Source of the DNA: Phytophthora sp. 'mugwort'
Taxonomy: Eukaryota; Oomycota; Peronosporomycetes; Peronosporales; Peronosporaceae
Assembly (NCBI GenBank): GCA_033558025.1
Contig: JAUCEF010000016.1
Location: forward strand, 1,798,001-1,862,000
DNA length: 64,000 bases
Direction of reading: 5' to 3'
Shown here: piece after piece, positions 1 through 8,537 of the stretch
Numbering within the stretch: position 1 is the first letter of the stretch
Layout: each line of letters begins with the position of its first letter
Program-made: the position numbers and the translations under genes
The notes under the pieces: generated by a model
Told to the model about the DNA's origin: nothing
The model's database searches: none
Seen by the model: the letters and a program-made list of their open reading frames with translations, nothing else

Positions 1-1
1 A

Positions 2-1551
2 ATGGCTCGTGTGAAGCCAAAGGGCTGCCCGCGCCGTGGTGGTATCGGCCGCCAGGTACAGCAGTACAAGCTGAACGCCGAAACTGTCGGGAAAAAGCTG
101 ACGGTCCTTGCTTTTCTCGATAGAACGAAGAAAATGCGCGCCACAGTAGCTCAGTTTTACCCTACATTAGTAGCCAAGTCGTACCAAAGCAAGCAAGTCC
201 AGATTCTTCGCTGGAAACGAGAGAGCGCTAAACTACAAGGCGCAGCTAGCTCTCACAAGAGCGGGCACAAGAAGATTCGAGAGATAGGAACTGCAACTAT
301 TTATCTAGTGACATGGAGACGACGTTGGTTGTTTGGAATTAATAAGCTCCGAGAGGAAGGAGTTCCGGTGCCGACCCAAATGCTGTCCGTTAAGGCACTT
401 GAAGTTACCGAGGATGGTGGTGTTAAGGATTCCGAGGCATTAGACAAGCGGCTGAACGGCTTCAAAAGGCGCCATCGCCTTAGCTTACGTGCACCTACCA
501 AAATCAAGTCTGTCCACCCGAACTTGCTGCAATCGCAGCCGAATTCGCGGCACAGGTGGCCTCCACAATGCAAGACCTGGGAATCAAATGCGTATATAAC
601 TCTGATCAGACCGGTAAACGAATATTTAACGAATATTTAACGCCTATTTAACGTTGTTTATACAGCCGTATTTTGTTTTTGAGTATTTAGCTAAGAAGAC
701 AATAAACAAGCGGGGCTAGAAGATTGTATGGGTGAGGTGCAGCGGGGCATCCAACGAGCGAGTCACCGCAACGATGCACGGAACATTGACGGAAATAAGT
801 ACACACCTTTCGTCAAGCGAAGCCGTCCAAAATTATGGCAACTTAAGAAAAAAACGTCAGGGACAGAAATGGGTTTGGTGTCCGTATTTGGAAAGATGTA
901 AAGGGCATTTTGGAAAATAACGACTTGGCTATCCACGGCAACAGAAAAGGTATGAACTCTATTTTGGTGGAAATAACTAATGACGGTTACTAACTGTGGT
1001 GAATTCGGTGTTCGTAGGGTGGTGGAATCAAGTTCTTTCCGGGTTTATCTTTCTGAAACGCCACTTTAGGCAACGACCCTTCCCAAATGAGCCCATTTTG
1101 TTATTGGGGCGATTTTAGCGGCCATTGGACCAGAAAGGTCGAGGACTATGCTGCATCTATCAACGTGGTGCTGATGAAGGTCCCACCACGAGCGACGTCT
1201 GTCTCCCAGCCGGCAGACGTCGCTTGAACTCTCCATTGAAGTCGAACCTGCGTCGCCTTTGGCACGATGGCATGCGAGCCCAGATTACACAGCCCCGCAG
1301 TGCAGGCATCAAGTTCAAGCTACAGCCCCAGATAGGAGCAAAATATGTGGCTGGATTCGGCGTGCATGGATTCATTATCCGAGCAAGTCATCTCGAATGG
1401 GTTTCGAGGTAGTAGATTACAGCCGAGTGAGATTTGCATTGCAGCGAGCTCTTTGATCTCAGAGCTAGAGAAACTATCTCTACTTGAAGGGCAGTAGGTA
1501 GACGAAAGTCAGGACTTTGACCAGGAAGGCGTCATTGTTGAAGAGACGACT
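2..1551 (+). pseudogene. Degenerate pogo/Tigger-like (DDE_1) transposase
   Basis: The first ~165 codons (from the ATG at 2) are open and basic. They include a CENP-B/Psq-like stretch (FYPTLVAKSYQSKQ) and GFKRRHRLSLRAPT, as in pogo-type transposases. After about base 497 the reading moves to another frame, where QDLGIKCVYNSDQTG (the usual first catalytic Asp region, NSDQTG) is visible near 565-630. Further matching islands lie in shifting frames: KKRQGQKWVW near 850, PILLL near 1090-1120 where the second catalytic region LLWDDF would be, SVCQPAD near 1200, SPLKSNLRRLW near 1235, CGWIRRAW near 1345, and LEKLSLLEG near 1465. Several stops and at least four frame changes make it non-functional. 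The window edge may cut the 5' end. The family is inferred from motif order and is fairly secure. Confidence 0.72.
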
Positions 1552-1655
1552 GTCTAAAAAATAAACTTTTCTTTTTCATAAAATTGTAGCATCACTTCTA
1601 ACAGGGTAATGTTTTTTTTAAGCATGGGGTGTGTTGGTCTACATGCGAAATACGG

Positions 1656-1789
1656 TAATTGTCTTTGGAGTAAACCACTACAGTATTCTTGTAGTGGAGA
1701 ATGTAATGCATGTACGTGGTCTTAATTGTCTCTGGAGTAAACAACTTCAGTATTCTTGTAGTGGAGAATAGAATGCAAAGGGGGCTACA
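1656..1789. repeat. Two tandem copies of a 67-bp unit
   Basis: Two adjacent copies start at 1656 and 1723. Both contain TAATTGTCTYTGGAGTAAAC followed by CAGTATTCTTGTAGTGGAGA. They differ at a handful of positions. Within each unit, CACTACA...TGTAGTG can form a small hairpin. There is no coding meaning. The repeat lies between the pogo-like relic and the Ulp1 fragment. Confidence 0.85.
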
Positions 1790-1857
1790 GGAACGTTCAA
1801 CATCAATAGCCTGAGAGGTTCCCACGACTCGGCTTATGTGTTCAATATGATGAAATG

Positions 1858-2118
1858 ATATCTTGGCAAAGAACGGAAAAAATGTGGAGCGCTGGTGTTT
1901 TTGATACCAAACCGCAACAACCAAACTGCGTCGACTGTGGTATCTATGTGCTGCACTACATGGAGAAGATTTCAAACGATATTGTGCAGCTAAAAGAAAA
2001 GTCAACAACGCCGGTTCCGTCAGTTAACACTAGTTTAGCCACGTGGACGTCTGGTAATTTCAGAGGAAGATCCGCAGATACTATCCGGTTGGGTGCATGT
2101 CAGCATTCACTTGTCTGA
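1858..2118 (+). pseudogene. Ulp1/SENP-like (C48) cysteine protease C-terminal fragment
   Basis: The open frame contains QQPNCVDCGIYVLHYMEK at about 1915-1970. The Q...D-C-G-x-[YF]-V-L pattern is the catalytic Gln/Cys block of C48 SUMO-type proteases; here the catalytic Cys follows an Asp. The upstream His/Asp part of the domain is missing in frame, so only the C-terminal third is left. Ulp1-like domains are often carried by Mutator-like and other DNA transposons, so this is probably a transposon-borne copy and not a host de-SUMOylase. The ORF runs on about 45 codons past the motif without recognisable features. Confidence 0.6.
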
Positions 2119-2336
2119 CATTTTCCCGCGTCTGGCGGCGTTGAAGCTCCGCTTTTCGCGCGCTTTGCGCTCTACCATCGCTTGGCTCAACATACAAATA
2201 TCAAGTATAACTAGTTCACAACTCCACTTTCGCACTCGTCATTAAAAAAAAATCACTATGGCGCGCAACTACAACCTCCTACACCTGCACAAGTTATACT
2301 TCGCCGCCGTCATATAGGCGACGACGGACGAGATAA

Positions 2337-2485
2337 AGGTCGCTGCAGGGGCCATGGAGGTGGGGCTACTGCAGAAAGCAATCCTATGCCCGCAGTGCTC
2401 CCAGCCCATGTGCCTGAACGCGCAGTTACGATACTGGCGCTGCTGCCGCAAGAAGGCTCACGCCTATGGAAAGTGTGGTGGACTG
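2337..2485 (+). pseudogene. Possible zinc-ribbon transposase fragment
   Basis: A short open stretch (ATG at 2354) reads GLLQKAILCPQCSQPM followed by RYWRCCRKKAHAYGKC. The CPxC ... WRC spacing resembles the N-terminal zinc ribbon of IS1595/ISXO2-like or Merlin-like transposases, which occur in oomycetes. No DDE core follows, because the sequence runs into the GGATC-rich stretch. It could equally be a chance Cys-rich ORF. Confidence 0.3.
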
Positions 2486-3345
2486 GATCCACTGAATTTC
2501 AGTAGGATCCCAACTCAAACGCACTGCACCCAGACACCGACTAACGGAGGAGGTACTCCGACGGCCGTGTAATTGTTTAGTGGTTCACCTTGTGTACCCG
2601 TCGGCGGGCTGGTACTGCTCTCTCGTTTGACACGAGATGCGCATTTGGTGGGCCTTGGACGTCCTTGTGGGGACTTGGGAGGGGTGTGGATCTGCGCGGG
2701 CATTCCTGCGCACGAGATCCGGTGTTCGTTTGGTCTTGAGCTCTTTGCGTAGACCTTGTGGATTCGTAATAGAAACACGAGACCGGATTTGTTCCTTCTT
2801 GAGGTGTCCTTGCTCCTTATCGGAATTGTCCTTGATCCTTTACGATGCTTGCCGCCTCCAATAGCGGGATCTTAAGGGGGGGAACCAAAGGGCGAGCGCA
2901 AAACCTGGCCAAGCTATCCGGGGGCTGCCACGTGTGCAGGAAGATCGCCAAAGTTTAGACTTGGTCTACGTGTGGGGCCAATAGAAATCCCCTATACTAT
3001 AGTCAAGTCTGTCTTCCAGTGCAAATTCGATCCTGATTTATATCTTAGTCTATCTACTTCGGATCCCACCCAAAACCTATCATACGGATTACTTATAACC
3101 CAGGATCCCATTTCTGACCTATTCCTAGCCACCCGTCTCCACTCTACCTCCCTTTAGCTACGGATCTTCAACCCGGTGTGCACTAAACTGATCGGATCTA
3201 GTACTTAGACCTTACCCCACGGGACGGATCCAGGATCCGTACCATGTACAGACCTGGCGTGTCGCATGGTCAGGATCCATCAACTTGACGGTGTTATGGC
3301 TGCCGCTGGCGACGTGGATCTTCCGGCTGCCAGTCAACTTCCATC
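2486..3345. repeat. Non-coding stretch unusually rich in GGATC
   Basis: There is no coding sequence. GGATC occurs about 13 times between 2485 and 3356. Nine of these fall between 3061 and 3356 (3061, 3103, 3162, 3194, 3226, 3233, 3273, 3316, 3352), mostly 32-59 bp apart. This may be part of a transposon LTR or a decayed satellite. It ends where the first Crypton-like copy begins. Confidence 0.45.
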
Positions 3346-4510
3346 TTATCCGGATCTGCATATCACATCTGCCTTCCACCCGCTGAGCACCCGGGCCACC
3401 TTGCAGTCTTCACGTGGTGTGTTGAAGTCGTAAGCAAAGCCATTGTTGACTTTGCTCATGTCCCACGCGCCGCAGTCGAAGATCCACGGAGCAGCGAGGT
3501 GGTCATCCTCGTTCGCGTGCTGGGCACCACACCGCCGGAAGAAGTGCGAAGTCAAGTCTGCCGTGGCACCAACGGGCTCGGCCTGCTGACGTACGTTTGG
3601 ACTCCATCTTCACCTCGGCTCGCGTCTCCCGTCTTGGACTTCGCCTGCCTAGCTATGCTACTAACCTGCACTTGTGTGTTTTGCTGTGTGCTTCTAGGTG
3701 GCAGTGCGGGGTTGAAGATGCAGCCGAGTCCGCGATAACACTCTCAGATGTCACCGATGGCTCAACAGGTTTTGGCAAGGCAGCGCTGAACGTTGTGGGC
3801 TCGGCTGTCAGCAGATCGTGTAGTGGTGCGCCGGAGTTGGGAGGTGCAGCTTCGCGCGCGATAAGCGTAGGGAGCTGGCTCAACAGCGACGCGCACGGCG
3901 CTTCCTGCATCACTAGTGCCACTGCCAGCGTGAGCGATGGGCACGTGAGGAATCTCTCCTTGTCAGGCACGAGCGCGAGACCTTGTACCGCTGCAGTGTT
4001 CACTCTTAGTAGCCGAAGATAGCAAACCTTGTCCGCTGAGACTGACACATGTTGTTTGTGTATGTAGCCCAGGTCGGAGGATCTCCCGAAGCAGTGCCAC
4101 ATCAAGCAGGCCAGAGCTGTGTCTTGATAGTCGGAGTTGACCCGCGCGGTGGTGTACACGTAGCGAACCAGAGCCTTTAACTCATCCTTAATACAAGGAG
4201 GAGCTTTATTAATCAAGCCACCATTCTCTCTTTTTAAGCAGTCTCTGTCTAATTTGTTGCTATGCTTTAGCAAGATAGTAAGGACACGCACCTGCCGGTA
4301 TTCATCGAAGAACCACAACTTTACATTTCTGTAATACGACATAACAGAATTGCGTGCAAGCTTACCTTTCTTACCTTCGTTGGTGGCAAGATAGAAGCCG
4401 AAGCGATCCATCGTCGCCGCCAACCGCTTACTGGAGTTGTCCAGAAGAATACTAGCCTGGACAAAGTCCATGCTAACACTCCTCCTCCAGCATCCGCTTG
4501 AATGCGGCAA
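3346..4510 (-). pseudogene. Crypton-like tyrosine recombinase, copy A (degenerate)
   Basis: The minus-strand frame 4510-3653 (285 codons) carries an N-terminal region with MSYYRNVKLW, then ALVRYVYTTAR, then MWHCFGRSSDLGYIH, which holds the likely first catalytic Arg of a tyrosine recombinase. A second piece (3555-3346, another frame) has SHFFRRCGAQHAN, fitting the HxxR box, and KVNNGFAYDFNT, fitting the nucleophilic Tyr. This order and spacing match the stand-alone recombinases of Crypton elements known from oomycetes (CryptonS-type). The two pieces are joined only through a frame change near 3600, and the start region differs by a 2-bp gap from copy B. Copy B (7984-6180) is a clear paralogue, and similarity extends upstream of the ORF to about 4850. 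Downstream of 3346 the similarity is lost, so copy A is truncated. Confidence 0.68.
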
Positions 4511-4736
4511 TCCCTGTGATGCGCGCCTTCTTGGTGTTCACATTCTTTACCGCGCGATTAAGCTCATGCTTCTCCTACTACTCTTCGAACACTGCAGGCT
4601 AAACTACTGGCTGTCCAGCAACGTCCTTCAACGTCTTCCTATCCTAGGCATTTGCCTAGTTGTCTGAATGGCACATATATGCGAACACAATTTCTAGACT
4701 TGATATTTGTATAGGCATATTCACATTTTGTCGCTG

Positions 4737-4770
4737 GTTCCGACAAATATTAGTCGGAAAGTGTCGGAAC
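4737..4770. other. Imperfect palindrome plus half-site upstream of recombinase copy A
   Basis: GTTCCGACAAAT is followed directly by ATTAGTCGGAAA (4737-4760), then by a third TGTCGGAAC half-site (4762-4770). The equivalent position in copy B is a perfect 24-bp palindrome. More ATTCCGACA/GTTCCGACA half-sites occur at about 4870-4895. A recombinase-binding or element-end role is inferred. Confidence 0.5.
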
Positions 4771-4870
4771 GGCACACCTCCCCTAACCGATTCGATTGGC
4801 TTAAATGCTCCATTGGCGTGATCTAATAGGCTAATATGCGGTCTCATTTGGTTTGTCCATATCGTGACGG

Positions 4871-5476
4871 TTCCGACATCCCTACACATTCCGACATATG
4901 GGATGATAAGAAAAAGACAGGACAAAAAACCGGTATTACGCGACATTATACTGGTATATTTAGGTTTAGGGATGTTGTGCCTCCCGCCTTTGCATTTCCT
5001 GTCAGCTTACAAAAGGCGCTAAAGCCACAAGAAAATGGCCTCTAGAGGCCTCTGGGCTAAGAACATCGCCTTTTTTACATACACGCCGTTTTGAGCCCGG
5101 CAAATTCATTAGTGAAGGCGAAACGCCAGCAGGGGGGGCACAATTTAAAGCATTTGCCGGCGAATATCCGGTTTGGCCCCCTATTCGTAGAAATACATTG
5201 ACCAATGATACACTGATAGAGAGTGTGTGGTCGTCTATAGCCTTCGCGATTGGCCTTTATATCATCCAATAGCGGCCTGCCATGTGTCGGTGAATAGACA
5301 TGCCACGCTTTTGTGGCTGTGGGATACTGGGCTCGCCGACGGAGCCACAACGACCTCAGTCTTCGATTTTTGCACAACGACCTCAGTCTTCGATTTTTGC
5401 GAGCTACTGCGCAGACCCCCGGACAGAGACATGTCGCGCTCGCACACCACGGCGCCTCCGATCCCCCCCCCCCTGC
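4871..5476. other. Non-coding spacer between Crypton copy A and tRNA-like pair
   Basis: No gene is recognised. Open frames here on both strands are short and lack motifs. The stretch contains the perfect 27-bp tandem repeat at 5347-5400 and, at its end, a C-rich tract that forms the left part of the duplicated tRNA-like unit. Confidence 0.5.
5347..5400. repeat. Perfect 27-bp tandem duplication
   Basis: Two identical adjacent 27-bp copies begin at 5347 and 5374 (each starts ACAACGACCTCAGTCTTCG). There is no spacer and no substitution, which suggests a recent slippage or duplication event. Confidence 0.95.
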
Positions 5477-5548
5477 AGCGCCGTAGCTCAACAGGCAAGA
5501 GCGCAGGGCTTCGGCCCTGAGATGTCTGTTCAAATAAGGCCGGTGCTA
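5477..5548 (+). tRNA. tRNA-like sequence, copy 1 (degenerate)
   Basis: Acceptor arms AGCGCCG and CGGTGCT pair over 7 bp with one G-U. A D arm GCTC/GAGC and an A-box TAGCTCAACAGG are present. The anticodon loop resembles CTTCGGC, so a forced reading gives TCG (Arg). The anticodon stem pairs 5 bp only if the loop is 6 nt. The T arm is damaged (GTCTG against AAGGC) and the B-box reads GTTCAAATA. It is more degenerate than copy 2 and probably a pseudo-tRNA or the head of a tRNA-derived SINE. Confidence 0.45.
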
Positions 5549-5688
5549 TTGTTCCAGATGGGGTTGGAGGCAAGGCCGTCCCGTGTGCTGGGCGTTGGTG
5601 TGTGTATGTGTGTGTATGTGTGTCCTATGTAGGTTGTTGTGTGTCTGCCTTGACTTGCCTCACCGCCTCCGACCCCCCCCCCCCTTGC

Positions 5689-5760
5689 AGCACCGTAGCT
5701 CAATAGGCAAGAGCGCAGGGCTTCGGCCCTGAGATGCCTGTTCGAATCAGGCCGGTGCTA
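5689..5760 (+). tRNA. tRNA-like sequence, copy 2 (better preserved)
   Basis: The acceptor stem AGCACCG/CGGTGCT pairs perfectly, the D stem is GCTC/GAGC, and the T arm GCCTG-TTCGAAT-CAGGC is perfect. The A-box TAGCTCAATAGG and B-box GTTCGAATC match pol III consensus. The weak point is the anticodon arm, CAGGG-CTTCGG-CCCTG, which leaves a 6-nt loop. With a 7-nt loop the anticodon would be TCG (Arg) but the stem pairs poorly. At 72 nt it is close to tRNA size. It could be a divergent functional tRNA, a pseudo-tRNA, or a tRNA-derived SINE head. Confidence 0.5.
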
Positions 5761-5790
5761 TTGTTCCCGAAAGGTTTGGAGGCAAGACTG

Positions 5791-6179
5791 TGTGCTTGTG
5801 TGTGTATGCGTGATATGTGTTCTGTGCTGTGATGTGTGTGTCCAGGTGGTGTTAGCAGTTGTATGCGGTGCGCTATGACGTCTGTGAGCACGTGATAGTT
5901 GATGTATATATAATCAGTGTGATTCTGAGGATGGACATGTATTTTGAATGTATAACTAACTGTCTTACACGCGACCGACAGGGGGGGGTATGTCTTGCGT
6001 GTCAACAGGTGCAGGATCAGCGATGCTTCCGATTTCAAGTTGGCGCTTACAATCATGATACGCTTTCCAGCTCCCTTTGCGTTGACGTCATGGGCCTTCA
6101 AGAAAGCGAGCAGTTTGGCTTCAAGCGCAGCGGCCTAAGTCGAGGACTTGGTCCTTGTAGTCGCTCGCTTTGGTATCTA
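5791..6179. other. GT-rich non-coding stretch
   Basis: A (GT)n-like tract lies at about 5790-5850, after the second tRNA-like copy. The remainder has no recognisable coding content up to the C-terminal remnant of Crypton copy B. Confidence 0.4.
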
Positions 6180-7984
6180 GGATGAAGCCGCGTCGAGGAA
6201 GAGCTTCATATAGGCAACGATGTGACGGGACTCCGACTTCTTTTGACGATCAGCGGAGTCCCAGATGCGCGGCACGCGTGTGTACCATTCGTACCAAGGT
6301 TTGTGACTTGTTTCTTCCTGCGCTTGGGTTTCGGCTCCTATTCTGATGCTTCTTCGGCTTGTTCGACTGCAGGTCTTCCGTGCTTCTCCTTCGAGTTCAA
6401 CAAATCCACCTCGATGATCGTCAGGCGTGCAGCTAGTGCTTTGCTTGCGGCGATAAGTTCTTGAATGATAGCAAGAAGGCGATTCATTCTTGGGCATGAG
6501 GGTTAGCTTGCGTCTTGTTCTTGTTGTTGTGCTTTATCAGGTGGAGTAGCGCCGTCGTGCAGTGCAACAAACTATGCCAGCGCGTCAGCATCGGTATCTC
6601 CGCGGCTGCCAAGCACTCCTCCACGCGCGTGACGATAGGAGCTGTCGGCGCAAGCTCCTTTAACTGCAGGAAGTAGCGAATGAGGTACGCTGTGAGTATG
6701 CTCAATACCTTGGTACTTACGTTCAGTCGTTGTTGCTTGAGACCTGAGCAGGTGCTGAATAGACAAGCCTGCAAGCGACCTAGTCGTTCCTGGCTAACAT
6801 GATCCAGGCCCGCAACGTCGAGGATCGGGGCGACTCGTCCCCCCCCCCCCCCCCCCCAACCGCTCAAGACTCGAGACACTATTTCTCCTGTCCTCGCGAG
6901 CCGTGTTAGTGATGTATGCGAAGGCCTTGTTGGTCTTCGTCATATATCGCGCCTTGCGGTCGAAGATCCACTGAGCAGCTAGGTGATCGTCGGCGTTCGC
7001 GTGCTGAGCACCGCCACGGCGGAAGGATGTGAGGTCAAGGTAGCGTTGGCTCCAGCAGGTTCAGCTACGCGCTTGAGCATCCTGTTCACGTAAGCCTGCA
7101 CCCCATCCTCACCCCGCTTGGTGTATCCGCCTCCCGGTTAGTTCTTTCCTTGATCTTGTGTGCTTGTGTCTATACGCAGCGGCGCAACGGTACGGGGATT
7201 GCTGGACACGAGCGTAGGCGACAGGACCGACTCCGAAGCAACGGCGGGCATGATCGACAGCACTACAGCAACTTGAATCTTTCCGGCTCAGCTGCCAACA
7301 ACTTGTGAAGCGGGGCACCGGTGTCAATCGGGATAGCATCTTTAGACGCAGGCTCGGGCAGCTGGTTAAGCAGCGCTGCACAAGGTGCATGTGGGTGGCC
7401 AGTGCGACGGCGAGCGCGTGCAAAGAGCACGTCAAGAAGTCCTTCTTGTGAGGGATCAAGGTGAGTCCCTGTTCTTCTGGTGTCTTGACCCGCAGCAGCC
7501 AAATGTAGAATGTGCCGCTCGCTGATACCTACACGTGCTGCTATTGTATGTAGCCTATGTCCGAAGAGCGCCCGAAGCAGTGCCATATTAGACACGCGAT
7601 AGCAGCGTCTTGGTAGTCAGCATGTACGCGAGCTGTGCTGTATACATAGCGAACAAGGGCCTGTAAGTCCTCCTTAGTACAAGGAGAAGCTTTATTAATC
7701 AAGCCACCTATCTCTCTTTTTTGACAATGCCTATCTAATGTCTTGCTTTGCTTTAGCAAGATTAACTTACGAACACACAAGTGCGGGTATTCATCGAGCA
7801 ACCACAACTTAACATTTCTATAATACGACATTGCCAAATTGCGTGCAAGTTTACCTTTGTTCCCTTCTTTGGTGGCAAGATAGTAGCCAAAGCGATCCAT
7901 AGTCGCCGTCAACCGCTTGCCGGAGTTGTCCAAGAGAATGCTAGCCTGGACGTATTCCATGCTAACATCCTCTTCCTCGAGCAT
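6180..7984 (-). pseudogene. Crypton-like tyrosine recombinase, copy B (longer, degenerate)
   Basis: The ATG at 7984 begins MLEEEDVSMEYVQ. The frame continues through MSYYRNVKLW and ALVRYVYSTAR to IWHCFGRSSDIGYIQ, then stops at 7541. Downstream frames recover the HxxR box region (SFRRGGAQHANADDH, about 7030-6985) and the Tyr box (TNKAFAYITNT, about 6920). After a run of 19 C bases (6839-6857) an ORF 6879-6484 gives a C-terminal extension, and a basic KPKRRKKQ motif follows near 6330-6310. At least four frame breaks or stops make it inactive. It is paralogous to copy A from about 8340 down to about 6925 and keeps the C-terminal part that copy A lacks. Crypton elements move by their own tyrosine recombinase, without a DDE enzyme or reverse transcriptase. 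Confidence 0.68.
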
Positions 7985-8226
7985 CCCCTTGAATGCGGCA
8001 ATGCTATGGTTCGCGCCTCCATGGTGTTCACATTCGCGAACGCGGTTAAGCTCATGCTTCTCGATCTGCTTTTCTAACTGTGTGACCTAAACAAGTGGAT
8101 ATGTGCCAACGTCCTCCAACTTTCTTCCTAATCTAGGAAAATACCTAGTTGTCCGAACGCCACATATATGCCAGGACTATTCGTTAAACTTGACGTTTGT
8201 ATCGGCATATTCATATTTTGTCGCTG

Positions 8227-8260
8227 GTTCCGACAAATATTTGTCGGAACGTGTCGGAAG
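8227..8260. other. Perfect 24-bp palindrome plus half-site upstream of recombinase copy B
   Basis: GTTCCGACAAAT followed by its exact reverse complement occupies 8227-8250. A third half-site GTGTCGGAAG follows at 8251-8260. It lies about 245 bp upstream of the copy B ORF and corresponds to the imperfect version at 4737-4770 near copy A. A recombinase-binding, crossover or promoter role is inferred from its position and conservation. Confidence 0.6.
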
Positions 8261-8537
8261 GTACGCCTAGCCCTAATTGTTTTGATTCGCTGAAAATTCT
8301 CAATTGGAGTGATGTGATAGACTAATATGCGATCTCCTTTGGGTCCTGCTGTTCTATCTGTCAGAAAAACAACTATATTCATCCATAACCCTGCAGTTTA
8401 ATCTGTCGGAAAGTCCAGTATATTCATCCGGATCATGTGGAAGTTCCATTTATCGTGAGTGGTGGTCTCTTTTGGTACATTATCTGACATCTCGATCATA
8501 ATTCAGTTCGCCTCCAGCACAGCAGACATCGGCAGTA

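Larger units (their letters stand above)
5448..5790 (+). repeat. Tandem duplication (212-bp period) carrying the tRNA-like pair
   Basis: The two tRNA-like sequences start exactly 212 bp apart. Each is preceded by CGCCTCCGA, a run of about 10-12 C and TGCAG, and followed by TATTGTTCC and GGAGGCAAG. The spacer and the 3' flank are rich in GT dinucleotides. The whole block is therefore one tandem-duplicated unit and not two independent insertions. Confidence 0.7.

Noticed and set aside
5347..5400. Possible CRISPR-like or direct-repeat array
   Set aside because: Only two adjacent copies with no spacer; the genome is eukaryotic.
6839..6857. 19-base C run as a functional element
   Set aside because: A homopolymer inside a pseudogene, prone to slippage or sequencing error; no other support.
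8128..8382. 84-codon minus-strand ORF upstream of the RNA-repair relic
   Set aside because: It is the palindrome-containing flank shared by the two Crypton copies; no protein-like features.
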